A stretch of 64,000 nt of DNA from Actinomycetes bacterium (GCA_030614915.1 JAUXAG010000012.1:1-64000), one strand, 5' to 3'; positions 9,224 to 18,332 are shown, counted from the stretch's first letter. Translations and numbers: made by a program. Notes: generated by a model not told the origin, from the sequence alone.

Positions 9224-10218
9224 TTAACAGTCGCCACTACTTCGTCGATAATGCTCTCCACACTGCGACGGTCGGCCTCGGCGTGATAATTGAGCAACAC
9301 GCGATGACGCAAGACCGGCCGAGCACCGTGCAGCAGATCACGATCGGAAACGTTGAATCGCTTATTCAGGGCTGCGACAACCTTACCAGCTAAGGCGATG
9401 TATTGACAGGCCCGTGGGCCGGCGCCCCAACGCACGTACTTTTCCACAACCGGCAGGGCACCGTTGCACCCCGGGCGAGTGGCACTGACGATCTTTACAA
9501 TCCGCTTAGCTACTGATTCGGGAATGTGAACTTGTCGCACAGCGGCCTGGATGGCGATGATCTGCTCGGCTGAGAGAACCTTGTCCAACTTCGGCAGCTC
9601 GTCCCGCGTGGTACGCTGCATCACTTCCACTTCCTCATCAAACTCCGGATAGTCGACGTTGAGGCTGAACATGAACCGGTCAAGTTGAGCCTCCGGCAGA
9701 GGGTATGTTCCCTCCTGCTCGATCGGGTTCTGAGTAGCCACTACGAAAAACGGCTCTTTGAGGCGCATAGTCTTACCGGCTGCGGTGACGGCATGTTCCT
9801 GCATTGCTTCCAGCAGAGCCGCCTGCGTTTTCGGAGGAGTGCGATTGATCTCGTCAGCCAACAACAATTGCGTAAAGACTGGGCCTCGAATAAAACGAAA
9901 CTGTCGTTGCCCCGTCGTAGGATTCTCCTCCACGATCTCAGTGCCCGTGATATCCGAGGGCATCATATCGGGAGTGAACTGCACACGGTTGAATTCAAGG
10001 TCGGCAATCTCCCCCAGGGTGTGCACCAGCAGGGTCTTAGCCAAGCCAGGCACACCGATCAGCAGACAATGTCCGCGACAGAAGATCGTTATCAGCAATT
10101 GATCTATTAGGCGATCCTGCCCAACAATCCGCTTATCTAATTGCTCGTGAATTTGCCGCAACACTTTCGGCAGGGTCTTCAATGTCTCGACGTGTTGATC
10201 GGATAACTTCTGTTCCAT
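9220..10218 (-). CDS. MoxR family AAA+ ATPase
   Basis: A 332-residue cytoplasmic ATPase. Walker A is GVPGLAKT (55-62) and Walker B is LLLADEIN (118-125), followed by the family-typical RTPPKTQAALLEAMQE and, later, ATQNPIEQEGTYPLPEAQLDRF. MoxR proteins act as chaperone-like ATPases that assemble or activate partners, usually via VWA proteins. The start is placed at the ATG at 10218, with GAAAGGA about 7 nt upstream; an in-frame TTG at 10263 has no such site. It is the first gene of a six-gene minus-strand operon reaching 391. No repressor or special operator was seen upstream. Confidence 0.92.
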   Translation of the reverse strand: MEQKLSDQHVETLKTLPKVLRQIHEQLDKRIVGQDRLIDQLLITIFCRGHCLLIGVPGLAKTLLVHTLGEIADLEFNRVQFTPDMMPSDITGTEIVEENPTTGQRQFRFIRGPVFTQLLLADEINRTPPKTQAALLEAMQEHAVTAAGKTMRLKEPFFVVATQNPIEQEGTYPLPEAQLDRFMFSLNVDYPEFDEEVEVMQRTTRDELPKLDKVLSAEQIIAIQAAVRQVHIPESVAKRIVKIVSATRPGCNGALPVVEKYVRWGAGPRACQYIALAGKVVAALNKRFNVSDRDLLHGARPVLRHRVLLNYHAEADRRSVESIIDEVVATVK

Positions 10219-10345
10219 GTTAGTTCCTTTCGTAACGACCCGGACTGTTCGATTGTCCGACAAGTCTGATCTTATTCGTTAGAGCGTAAATCTTAGTCAA
10301 GCAAGCGAATGTTTTTTTGCAACAAGTTGCGAGCTTTCGTTTAGC

Positions 10346-11092
10346 CTAATAGTCTTTCGCATCCCAATAGATACCCTCGTTATCGTACCCAAGATATGGG
10401 TTCAGGATGGGCAGGGTTCTAAGAACGGCGTGGCCGTCACAAAAGGCCATACCGACCGTACTATCTCGGTGCCAGCTCCTCTTTTCATCGGGTGGGTAAA
10501 TGCGCCCGCTGTCGAGGATCAGGACGGTCTGGCTCGGATGATGTACCTGGGTCAAGCGACGGCCTCGCAGGCCGCCCGGCAACCAATCCCGGAATGTGGC
10601 TTTGGGATGAGCCATGTAATAGAAGGGATGCCCCATAGCGTTAAAGGCGTATGAGGTACCAACCCCATCGAACAAGCTATCCACGGAGCATATACCCCCC
10701 CTTGAAGGCACCTCAGTCCGGTAGATATCCCCCGGGTCGCGTGCTATTTCAATAGTGTTTTCGATATAAGCATTCAGTGGGCGAGGAATCGTTGTATTGA
10801 ATATGTTGGTGGATGCCTGTATGACTGGATTTCCGGTCTCGCGGCCCACCCAACTGTACCATTCCATGCCATCGGCGAGATGGTTAGGTAGCCTCCAAAA
10901 AAGCCTGTCGTAGTTATCGTTGGCGTACATGTGAATCGCTGTGCTCAGTTGACGAAGCTGAGCGCTGCACTTTACCTCGACCGCGGCTTGGCGAGCCTCC
11001 TGTAGGGCTGGCGTCAGGATACCCACCAGCAGGGCGATGATAGCAACTACCACCAAAAGCTCAATGAGTGTAAATCCATTTTGCCGTCGCAT
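10346..11092 (-). CDS. Prepilin-type (pseudopilin-like) protein
   Basis: A 248-residue protein beginning MRRQNG then FTLIELLVVVAIIALL, the classical class III signal cut by prepilin peptidase before Phe7, with Glu5 of the mature form present. Near the C-terminus is GMAFCDGHA, the His/Asp-Gly motif common in the many planctomycete proteins of this type. It would sit in the inner membrane and may assemble into a type II secretion or type IV pilus-like fibre; no assembly genes are nearby. The ribosome binding site GGAGG lies 7 nt before the ATG. Confidence 0.88.
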   Translation of the reverse strand: MRRQNGFTLIELLVVVAIIALLVGILTPALQEARQAAVEVKCSAQLRQLSTAIHMYANDNYDRLFWRLPNHLADGMEWYSWVGRETGNPVIQASTNIFNTTIPRPLNAYIENTIEIARDPGDIYRTEVPSRGGICSVDSLFDGVGTSYAFNAMGHPFYYMAHPKATFRDWLPGGLRGRRLTQVHHPSQTVLILDSGRIYPPDEKRSWHRDSTVGMAFCDGHAVLRTLPILNPYLGYDNEGIYWDAKDY

Positions 11093-11126
11093 GCTCAGCC
11101 TCCAGAAGCTCTATAATACCAAAATC

Positions 11127-13523
11127 TTACCTTTTTGTACGGATCGAGCTGGAAAATCCGGGGTTAGACATCTTGCTGGGTGTCGCTTTTTGCTGTTTAT
11201 CACCTTTATGCCAGGCGGTGATCGGGCCAAGACGGCTGCGCCATTTGCGTGGTTTGCCCCAGCTTCTACTCATCCAGGCAATGAAGTTTTCTGCGTCTGC
11301 CTTAGCCAAGCCCAGGCCTTCGACTAATCCGCGTCCGTTCATCAGTTGCTGCCGTCGATCAAGTTCCTGAACGAATTGGTCCGTATAAAAACCTTCAATC
11401 AATGAGGAAAACGATTCGTCCTCCAAACGCTTGAGGAAAATGTATCCATCAAAGGCATCCTCGTAGGTGCCTCTAAAGGGCATCTCCGGCTGGGCCCGAA
11501 AGTCCAGCCTGCCGAACGGACTGCCATCGAGCTCAAAGGCAATGGGGGCGTAGTCCAGCTCTGCAAAGGCCGAATCAAACAGTCCAAGGCACACTCGGCC
11601 ATCGACCCGCCCCCAGTTGGTCATGACCGGACCGTGCTGCAAGAGCGTGTATACACCATCGCCTAGCTCTTTGCGAAGGTACCAGGTGGCCGTCCTGAAG
11701 GGGTATTCACCGACCGGAGTCTTCATATCCTCGGCGGCATGGCCAAAGCCGACGATAAACAGAGTGTTTCGTTTGTCCGGCGATCCCGAAAGATCTTTCA
11801 GAATGAGCCTGGCCATCAGTTCGTTGCGATCGACGTCGTATGCTCGCCAGTCGCTGCGTTGCCTAATCTTCTTCCAAGGCCTTTGCATGTCGACCAGTAC
11901 AATCCGAATGTGCTTGTCCACCGGCAACGCTTGGTTCGTTTGCCATACGGCCACGAAAAACTCCAACATCGCCTGATCCGGCCAGCCCATCCATAGGTTG
12001 TCGCGCAACATCTCAATAATTGGTTTGCTGTCCAGTTCTGTATCAGCTAGGAACGCGTCGACCAGTTGCTGATTATTAGAGGGCAGTTCCAGGTAGACCA
12101 CTCCAGTACTCTTGGCGAACTGTGGGTCCTGGACAACAGCCGAATTCAGAGCCCAGTAGGCCGGCCGATGGTGAACTTCACCAATTACGACCACCTTGTG
12201 AGAAGCCAATGCCTCCAGAATAAACTCCCTCGGCTTCCGGCCATGTTGTCTCAGGAAAGCTGTGAACGGCTTCAGATATGCATCAGGCTCTGCGATTGGC
12301 TGGCGTTTGGGCCTAGCCACGTGTCTGCTGCAGGACAGGGCAAACTTCTCAATTGACTGGTCCTTGCTTTTCCAGAGCGCATGGCCGACATTTAGCCAAC
12401 GCCCGTCTTCAAACTCGACGCGCCGGCCGTCAAACTGTAGTTGCTGAGTATCCGATCTGGCCAGGCGCGAAAGGACCAGAGCGTACTTTCGACGGAAAAT
12501 TCGCACTTCGAGAATCTCAGCCTCTAGCCATCGTTTGGCCTGCTCGGCTGAGATCTTAGCAGCGTCGGGCGAATAAAAACAGTTGGCACTTCGGGCGACA
12601 CTGACACTCCGCCAGTCGGATGCCTTTCCGTTGACAAGCACCTGGTTTATGGCTACATAGGCTGACTCCGGAGTGTACATATCCGGCTCATCGGCGAAGT
12701 CGCTGACCTTTCGGCCGACTTCGTAGAGCCTTATCTCGTCGTCCAGGGCGATGCTGAGCCGGAGCTTGGCCAGCGGCCCGTCCTCCAGGCCATCGAATGG
12801 CATACTGCGAAGCGATTCACCATCATGGGCTTGTGCGCATTCTGCATATACTAGGCCGCGAGAAACGTAATCGTTCTGCGTTTCGATGCCTGCATCTCGC
12901 AAAACGCTCAACAGCGGTGCCGACGGATCCTTCGACCAGGCCTCCAGAAGATAATAGCCGAACAATGGCGGATTAAGTTGCTGTGCGGAATTCGTCGCAG
13001 AGACGACCACACGCTTTTTGTCAGCCAGCAATTCCAGCAGCACCGAACTCTGTCGATTCAGACAAAACACTCTCTGCTGAGCTTGCACATGATTCAAGGC
13101 CTCGGCCAGTTCCTTACCCCGCAATCTGCCCCCGCTCGTATAAATGCTCAGCCCACGCTTATTGACATTAGCATGACCGTAAATGAACACCCACAATTCA
13201 TCATCGCCGGTGAGTGCCTCGGAGAGCCTAGCCAGGTGATCCAGAACGGCCTGGCGGGTAACCTCTTCGTAACGCTCCTTGCCCGCAGCAGGACTGTTTT
13301 CGGAGAACACCTGCACATTTTCTTGCTCGAAACCCGCCCACCCCAAAAGCCGAACAGTTGTAGCAACCAGCAAGGCTACTTCGTCACTTTGAGCCCGATC
13401 TCCGCCCTTAGCTGCGATAACCAGTGCATGCTGCTTGAGGCAGACACTATCGTCTGCTGCTCCAGCAGACACGCCCCAGAACAGTATGCAGACTGTAATT
13501 GAAAGTAAGTTACTGATTGTCAT
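11127..13523 (-). CDS. Secreted two-domain protein: caspase-like N-domain and ChaN/EreA-like C-domain
   Basis: A 798-residue protein with a signal peptide (about 1-22). Residues 30-210 look like a caspase/C13-type fold: a beta strand ending WVFIYGHAN (candidate catalytic His117), then VFCLNRQSS (candidate Cys154) and VVSATNSAQQ. Residues 290-350 resemble a periplasmic substrate-binding insertion. From about 436 a second domain begins with HKVVVIGEVHHRPAYW, the GE-x-H signature of the ChaN/TraB/erythromycin-esterase (Tiki) superfamily, with GFGHAAEDMKT later as the second His-containing motif. It is probably periplasmic or exported. I do not recognise the exact family; the pairing of two hydrolase-like folds is inference from motifs. 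Confidence 0.6.
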   Translation of the reverse strand: MTISNLLSITVCILFWGVSAGAADDSVCLKQHALVIAAKGGDRAQSDEVALLVATTVRLLGWAGFEQENVQVFSENSPAAGKERYEEVTRQAVLDHLARLSEALTGDDELWVFIYGHANVNKRGLSIYTSGGRLRGKELAEALNHVQAQQRVFCLNRQSSVLLELLADKKRVVVSATNSAQQLNPPLFGYYLLEAWSKDPSAPLLSVLRDAGIETQNDYVSRGLVYAECAQAHDGESLRSMPFDGLEDGPLAKLRLSIALDDEIRLYEVGRKVSDFADEPDMYTPESAYVAINQVLVNGKASDWRSVSVARSANCFYSPDAAKISAEQAKRWLEAEILEVRIFRRKYALVLSRLARSDTQQLQFDGRRVEFEDGRWLNVGHALWKSKDQSIEKFALSCSRHVARPKRQPIAEPDAYLKPFTAFLRQHGRKPREFILEALASHKVVVIGEVHHRPAYWALNSAVVQDPQFAKSTGVVYLELPSNNQQLVDAFLADTELDSKPIIEMLRDNLWMGWPDQAMLEFFVAVWQTNQALPVDKHIRIVLVDMQRPWKKIRQRSDWRAYDVDRNELMARLILKDLSGSPDKRNTLFIVGFGHAAEDMKTPVGEYPFRTATWYLRKELGDGVYTLLQHGPVMTNWGRVDGRVCLGLFDSAFAELDYAPIAFELDGSPFGRLDFRAQPEMPFRGTYEDAFDGYIFLKRLEDESFSSLIEGFYTDQFVQELDRRQQLMNGRGLVEGLGLAKADAENFIAWMSRSWGKPRKWRSRLGPITAWHKGDKQQKATPSKMSNPGFSSSIRTKR

Positions 13524-13836
13524 GGCTAGGGTTCTTTACCAGCTACGCCAGTGGCTGTATTCTATCCGTATGAATCAGTTAGGTCGAGGTCGCTTTCCGC
13601 CGAGGTCCGAGCCAGCCCGGGCCAACAACAATAAGCTCGCCGATCCACCTTTCTACTCTGCGTATCTTCACGCATGCCGCAAGGCCCAGAGTATCCCCTG
13701 CCCCACTACTATTAGGACGCAATACTCAGCATTTCGTTGCAAAAAAAACGAAAAAAATCTTTGGTTTGTTAGATTTTAGCCGTTTTGGACTCAAACTCGC
13801 CGATCGAGCCACTGGACCTCAGTTGGGCCGATGGCC
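13524..13836. promoter_or_regulatory. Intergenic region with candidate ECF-type promoter motif
   Basis: This gap separates two minus-strand genes and has no gene. Read on the minus strand it holds TGCAACGAAATG (around 13732-13743), sharing the core AACGAAATG with TGTAACGAAATG upstream of the ECF sigma gene (around 15824-15835). About 13 nt further on, both copies have CCTA(G/A)T. This may be a shared ECF promoter, as the sigma gene lies between the two copies. The rest of the gap shows nothing recognisable. Confidence 0.3.
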
Positions 13837-15786
13837 TCAGTCGCTGAAATCCCCACTAATCAAGCCAAAAAGCCAGATTATGCCGGGTCCCTGGGAATGT
13901 GGCTGCCCAGCCAAGCCCTTCAGCTCGGGCTCGGCAAACTGCTCCGCCAAGCCGTTGACCTGGTCAAGGTAGGCGAACTCTATCCGCCCACGGATCGACT
14001 CGTATCTGCTGGAAAGATCGAACTCCAAAGAGTCGATAATATCTCTCGTTAAGTCGATGTTATAAACAAGATTGCTATGCGACTGATTGTCGTCCCTGTA
14101 GAGTACTACGGTGTCCCTCTCATGCGAACTATCCGGCCAGGATGAAAAAGCAATCCCCTTCTCAGCAGCGTCCCGACGAACGCTATCATAAACGCCTATA
14201 CCCATCCACGGCCGAAGCAGCCCCTTGAAAAAACTCCCCGGCGGATACGCTTTTAGAACCTTCCCACCAGCGTTGAGCAAATACGAACCCGAGGCAGCAT
14301 CAACGATCCTGAACTCCTTGCCGATCCGCAACTCAAGCCAGGGTGAATACGTTGCGGACATGTTATAACTAAATGGAATTCGGCCACGACCGCTAATTTC
14401 TCTATCGCCAATTCGGCCTTTGATCCTAAAGTACGTCCAGCCACGCTTGTGCATCCGGTCTTGCTGATCGACTACCTTTGTTCCCTTGGGCCAAGCGTAT
14501 TTAAAGACACTCTCGTCCAATGAGCCGTAATTGTATAGCGTTTTATAGTCCTTCACCTTCGGGACGCGATTATCAATTCTGCTGACCAGTAGGCCGGTGT
14601 TTTTGTCGTAGCTATTCTTGATATCAGGGTCATAATCACGCTGATGGTTTATAAAATCACAAAACTGCTCAGTATCTGTCGGAAGCAGCAACGCCCGTAG
14701 GGGATTATTGGTTATATAAACAGTATTATTGCCGGCATTGTAATAGTAGTTTGCACTTCCATCCTGGAGCCAACTGCACAACTTTGTTGTCATTTCGAGG
14801 TCCCATCGCTGGTCTCGTCTGATCAGCGGCCCGTCCGGGCCCTCAGGCAAGTGCATCCAGGTCTCATAAGCCCCCTTGGTCTCTAAAACCTCCTCAGGTG
14901 CCGATTCAGGTGGATCATCTGTACTGCTCGAACTGGTGACGTTGGCCGAAAATACCCCCTGCTGGACAAAGTGAATGAATCTCACATCGAGCCTATCCGG
15001 CAGGGCAGCCGGCCAAAAGGCCCAGCACAGGGCCACAGTAAGCAAGCCTGCAATAACCGAGGAAATCTTTGCCCAGGGCGATTTGGCGATCCCAATAATC
15101 GTTGCACCAGCACCAATGCCAACGAGCGCCTGGCTGGTAACTGTAGTGGCCACAGCCGCGGCCTCGCTCGGTGCGGTTAGCTTCCCAAAAAGAATGAGCC
15201 CCGCCAGCAGCGTGTCCTTGCTGACCCCGTTACGCTTTAAATGACGCTTAAGCGAGTGCTTGGCTCGAAAGAAACAAACACGTACCCGAATTTCCGTGCA
15301 GCCGAGAACCTGGGCAATCTCTGAATACCGCATATCTTCGAAGCAGCGCAGGGAAACGACTTGGCGTTGCTCCAAAGGCAACTTGCTTACGGCTTCTGTC
15401 ACCAGCAGGCCTAACTCGTCTTGAGCCAGCCGTTCCGAGGAGCCATCGGAGCTATCTTCCAGGCACTTCTGGAGCAAATTTTCGTCCATGGCCGAAAACA
15501 AAAGCTCACGACGGCGTCTACGCCGGCGGAACACAGAGTTGGCCCTTGTGGAGGCAATCTTGAAAAGCCAGGCCCAAAAGCTATCCGGTTCTTTCAAACT
15601 ACGTAATGAGGCAACCATTTGATATGTCGTTTCCTGGACTAATTCGTCGGTTAGCTCATTGTCGAATGTGATACGATAAATGTAAGCTCGCAGACGCGGC
15701 CCCGCAAGCTGTGTCAACTTGTCCAGGTCCTCTTTATCCCCGACTTGCGCCCCGGCTACTAGCTCACTGAATACCTTGTCTGCCAC
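13837..15786 (-). CDS. ECF sigma factor fused to a transmembrane segment and extracytoplasmic domain
   Basis: A 649-residue protein. Residues 1-185 are a sigma-70 family ECF factor: region 2 (DELVQETTYQMVASLRSL, then FWAWLFKIASTRANS) and region 4 (LPLEQRQVVSLRCFEDM, HTH YSEIAQVLGCTEIRVRV). After a hydrophobic stretch (193-235) a clear membrane helix spans about 241-262, and about 380 residues of unfamiliar sequence follow, likely outside the cytoplasm. Usual ECF factors end near 190 residues. Planctomycetes are known for ECF factors with long C-terminal extensions; here the extension could sense an envelope signal directly in place of an anti-sigma factor (inference). The start is GTG with AAGGAAG about 11 nt upstream. 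Confidence 0.8.
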   Translation of the reverse strand: MADKVFSELVAGAQVGDKEDLDKLTQLAGPRLRAYIYRITFDNELTDELVQETTYQMVASLRSLKEPDSFWAWLFKIASTRANSVFRRRRRRRELLFSAMDENLLQKCLEDSSDGSSERLAQDELGLLVTEAVSKLPLEQRQVVSLRCFEDMRYSEIAQVLGCTEIRVRVCFFRAKHSLKRHLKRNGVSKDTLLAGLILFGKLTAPSEAAAVATTVTSQALVGIGAGATIIGIAKSPWAKISSVIAGLLTVALCWAFWPAALPDRLDVRFIHFVQQGVFSANVTSSSSTDDPPESAPEEVLETKGAYETWMHLPEGPDGPLIRRDQRWDLEMTTKLCSWLQDGSANYYYNAGNNTVYITNNPLRALLLPTDTEQFCDFINHQRDYDPDIKNSYDKNTGLLVSRIDNRVPKVKDYKTLYNYGSLDESVFKYAWPKGTKVVDQQDRMHKRGWTYFRIKGRIGDREISGRGRIPFSYNMSATYSPWLELRIGKEFRIVDAASGSYLLNAGGKVLKAYPPGSFFKGLLRPWMGIGVYDSVRRDAAEKGIAFSSWPDSSHERDTVVLYRDDNQSHSNLVYNIDLTRDIIDSLEFDLSSRYESIRGRIEFAYLDQVNGLAEQFAEPELKGLAGQPHSQGPGIIWLFGLISGDFSD

Positions 15787-16256
15787 GCAGTACTGCTTCC
15801 TTATAAACTAGGGGTCAAAGTTCACATTTCGTTACACGAAAACTCAACACATATTAAGAATTTCTACTTTTTCCCGCCCTGGATTTCGCCCTCAAGGCTG
15901 ATCGCAGTCATTATCGCACAGGCAGGAACAGCTGGCAAGTGCAGAATCCTGCTGCTTGTGCCTGCTGGAAATTCTACTCTATCTTCTTTGGCCATAAGCA
16001 GCTAGGCACTTCCGTTATGTGCAGACCTTTCAAGAGATTATGTGCAAAGCAGTAACCGTTAACGACAAAAGCACCTCAAATAACTCAAACGGAGAAATTT
16101 TCAAATTCTTTCTATTTTTCGCGTAACGTTTTTTGCCTTGGTTGCCCTTACTTATGGGAGAGATAGTTGAAAAATTTGACATCGGGCGACAGAGCCCACG
16201 TTGACCGTGTCGATGTAACTGCTGTCGCTGTCAAAAGATAAAGAATACGTCGGCGA
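15787..16256. other. Intergenic region with no gene recognised
   Basis: About 470 bp between the divergent ECF sigma gene and the PEP-CTERM array. The first part holds the minus-strand motif TGTAACGAAATG ahead of the sigma gene. A related string, TTTTTCGCGTAACG, lies near 16117-16130 on the plus strand. The last 60 bp probably belong to a decayed PEP-CTERM gene whose tail is readable at 16260. No RNA gene or intact reading frame is visible. Confidence 0.4.
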
Positions 16257-16346
16257 GCACCCGAGCCGACCACTCTGGGCCTGCTGCTGGGCGGTTTGAC
16301 CCTTTCGACTCGCTCAAGGCTGAGGCGCAGGCGGCGATCGGCTTGA
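16257..16346 (+). pseudogene. Remnant PEP-CTERM tail
   Basis: In frame, 16260-16346 reads PEPTTLGLLLGGLTLSTRSR followed by a basic end RLRRRRRSA-like cluster and TGA: a complete PEP-CTERM anchor. Only a few codons upstream there is an in-frame TAA and no start, so the body of the gene is gone. The tail is nearly identical to that of the gene at 16522-17277, indicating that a member of the array was deleted down to its sorting signal. Confidence 0.8.
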
Positions 16347-16521
16347 GATTGTGGAAAACGGTTCTTCGCTTACGTTTCGATTTGTGCTGTACGTATGAGC
16401 TTGAGTGAGTGAGAGCTAGGGGTCCAAGGGCCGAATCCCACTTATAACTGACCACTTTTGCTCTCGGGGAAGGTTCTGGGGAAAGAGGGCTATTGGCTAT
16501 ACTTTAAGAAAGGAGCTGGAG
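16288..16521 (+). repeat. Direct repeat, copy 1 (PEP-CTERM tail plus intergenic leader)
   Basis: Bases 16288-16527 match 17219-17458 with a constant offset of 931 bp and only a handful of differences by eye. The repeat covers the anchor-coding end of one gene, the whole spacer and the ribosome binding site of the next. The tandem unit is therefore one full gene plus spacer. Confidence 0.88.
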
Positions 16522-17277
16522 ATGAGAGAGAGTTTCAAACGTGTGGCTATGGTGACGGTTGTGGCGCTGTGGGCTTGGCTAGGCTGTGTTGAAGCGAGAG
16601 CAGAGTCATTCGACTGGCGGAACGTTGACGGCAAAAACTTTATGACGCCTGCCAAAGCTCAGGGGCTAAACGAGTGCAGGACATTTGCAGGGATCGCAGC
16701 AATGGAGGCAAAAATTAAGATCGTGCTGAATAACCCGACTATAGACATCGACTTGTCCGAACGACAAATGATCTATCATGCTCCCGGGACCAACGGGTTT
16801 AGCTTGTTCTCTGCAGAATGGTATAATGGTATCTTGAAAGAGGAAGATATGCCGTACGAGATTAACCCACCAGTGTTTCCGCCGAACTGGATGGACATGA
16901 CCTATACCATAACAGCAATCAGCCCAACGCTGACCATCACAAATGAGCAGGCACAACGCGAAACTATACAAACTTGGCTGAAAGAATATGGGCCTTTATA
17001 CACAGAGAACTGGCACGGCAATACATTAGTTGGATATAACGACGATGACGAATATTGGATATTCAAAGAGACCTACGGGGCTGGAGCTGGGGACAACGGG
17101 TATTTCACATATGATTATGGCTACATGCAGGGCCGTTTTATGCACGCTCTGACCGGAGATGTATATTATGCAGGGGAACTGCTGGTTCCCGAGCCCGCCA
17201 CGCTGGGGCTGATGATTCTGGGCGGTTTGGCCCTTTCGACTCGCTCAAGGCTGAGGCGCAGGCGGCGATCGGCTTGA
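16522..17277 (+). CDS. Papain-like (C1 family) protein with PEP-CTERM anchor
   Basis: A 251-residue exported protein. The signal peptide runs to about residue 27. The body follows the C1 papain order: FDWR near 30, then MTPAKAQGLNECRTFAG with the candidate nucleophile Cys52, then WHGNTLVGYNDDDEYWIFKE with candidate His165 at the exact spacing seen in HAVxxVGY. The Asn of the usual KNSWG is replaced by Glu183 (FKETYGAGAGDNGYF), and the Trp after the Cys is Arg. It ends in PEPATLGLMILGGLAL and a basic tail. It is either an active variant protease or a catalytically weakened binding protein. The ribosome binding site AAGGAG is 7 nt upstream. Confidence 0.75.
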   Translation: MRESFKRVAMVTVVALWAWLGCVEARAESFDWRNVDGKNFMTPAKAQGLNECRTFAGIAAMEAKIKIVLNNPTIDIDLSERQMIYHAPGTNGFSLFSAEWYNGILKEEDMPYEINPPVFPPNWMDMTYTITAISPTLTITNEQAQRETIQTWLKEYGPLYTENWHGNTLVGYNDDDEYWIFKETYGAGAGDNGYFTYDYGYMQGRFMHALTGDVYYAGELLVPEPATLGLMILGGLALSTRSRLRRRRRSA

Positions 17278-17452
17278 GATTGTGGAAAACGGTTCTTCGC
17301 TTACGCTTCGATTTGTGCTGTACGTATGAGCTTGAGTGAGTGAGAGCTAGGGGTCCAAGGGCCGAATCCCACTTATAACTGACCACTTTTGCTCTCGGGG
17401 AACGTTCTGGGGAAAGAGGGATATTGGCTATACTTTAAGAAAGGAGCTGGAG
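17219..17452 (+). repeat. Direct repeat, copy 2
   Basis: Second copy of the unit described at 16288 (offset 931). It includes the 3' end of the papain-like gene and the leader of the following gene. Confidence 0.88.
17424..17452 (+). promoter_or_regulatory. Conserved leader with -10-like box and ribosome binding site
   Basis: TTGGCTATACTTTAAGAAAGGAGCTGGAG-type leaders precede all three intact array genes (16493-16521, 17424-17452, 18304-18332) and differ little. GGCTATACT could be a -10 element and AAGGAG is a ribosome binding site 6 nt before ATG. The identity between 17424-17527 and 18304-18407 is complete (104 bp), running through leader and signal peptide. Confidence 0.5.
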
Positions 17453-18256
17453 ATGAGAAGTTTATTGGTAAGTATTTTGTCAGTAGCGTTGCTGGCTGGG
17501 TTCGCCTCGGCAGCTCTCTACACGGATAACTTCGACAGTTATGCGGACGGTACCGAGCTTGGGGACTCGGCGAAATGGGACGCCCTAGACGAGGCTTCGC
17601 TCGACCGGGATTTGCTGATTGTCAATCCTACAGGCTCGGCTGGCGAGGTTAAGTGGAACGACTGGGGCCTGCCGGCGAGCCATAGTCAGGGTGGGGCCTA
17701 TTACGTTGCCGTTGCTCACGCAGGCGAACCATACGCAAGGGCACAAATTGATGTTATGATGACCAGGTACGCGTCGCCCGGTCTGGCTTGGATGGTCATA
17801 GGCCTCAACGGCGATCCCGCTACTGCCGGCAGTTATGGCCAGGACAACTCTTACCAGTTGATGATGTCTGAATGTGGTGAAGGTTTCTACATGATGTCCG
17901 GCGACGGAGAAAGGGTCATCGGCACTCGGCGGTCCACGGATCCGATTTCTCCCGTGCCGGGCCAGTGGTACACACTTATCCTCGAGGCCGATTATAGTGT
18001 TGGCGGCCAGGTTACGCTGACCAGCACGATCAAGTTGCAGGGCGGGGCTGTCATCGGCACGCACACCGCTGTCGATACCACTCAGCTGTTAAGCGGTGGT
18101 TATGCACATATCCAGTTGAACGACTACGATTGGGGAGGAGGCCCTCAGGATCTATTTATGGACAACTTCGAGGTGGAGTATACCCCCGAACCCGCCACGC
18201 TGGGGCTGATGATTCTGGGCGGGTTGGCCCTACTGAGGCGCAGGCGGTTGGCCTGA
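17453..18256 (+). CDS. PEP-CTERM surface protein, body unknown
   Basis: A 267-residue exported protein. The signal peptide MRSLLVSILSVALLAGFASA is followed by LYTDNFDSYADGTELGD, a start typical of planctomycete proteins with a concanavalin/LamG-like beta-sandwich. The tail is PEPATLGLMILGGLALLRRR. The leader and signal peptide are identical at DNA level to those of the next gene, whereas the middle differs much more. Expected fate: export, exosortase cleavage and surface or extracellular attachment; no exosortase gene lies in the window. Confidence 0.8.
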   Translation: MRSLLVSILSVALLAGFASAALYTDNFDSYADGTELGDSAKWDALDEASLDRDLLIVNPTGSAGEVKWNDWGLPASHSQGGAYYVAVAHAGEPYARAQIDVMMTRYASPGLAWMVIGLNGDPATAGSYGQDNSYQLMMSECGEGFYMMSGDGERVIGTRRSTDPISPVPGQWYTLILEADYSVGGQVTLTSTIKLQGGAVIGTHTAVDTTQLLSGGYAHIQLNDYDWGGGPQDLFMDNFEVEYTPEPATLGLMILGGLALLRRRRLA

Positions 18257-18332
18257 GGTCGCAGGATGGCACACTATAGAGGAGATTTTGGGAAAGAACG
18301 TTCTTGGCTATACTTTAAGAAAGGAGCTGGAG

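Noticed and set aside
15900..15965. Possible structured RNA near 15.9 kb (repeated GCAG/CTGC and AAGTGC strings)
   Set aside because: The pairing is imperfect with many mismatches and no conserved RNA family was recognised.
16231..17386. Two near-identical minus-strand open frames (16231-16455 and 17138-17386)
   Set aside because: They arise because the tail and leader of the PEP-CTERM genes are duplicated; they are antisense to those and have no ribosome binding site.
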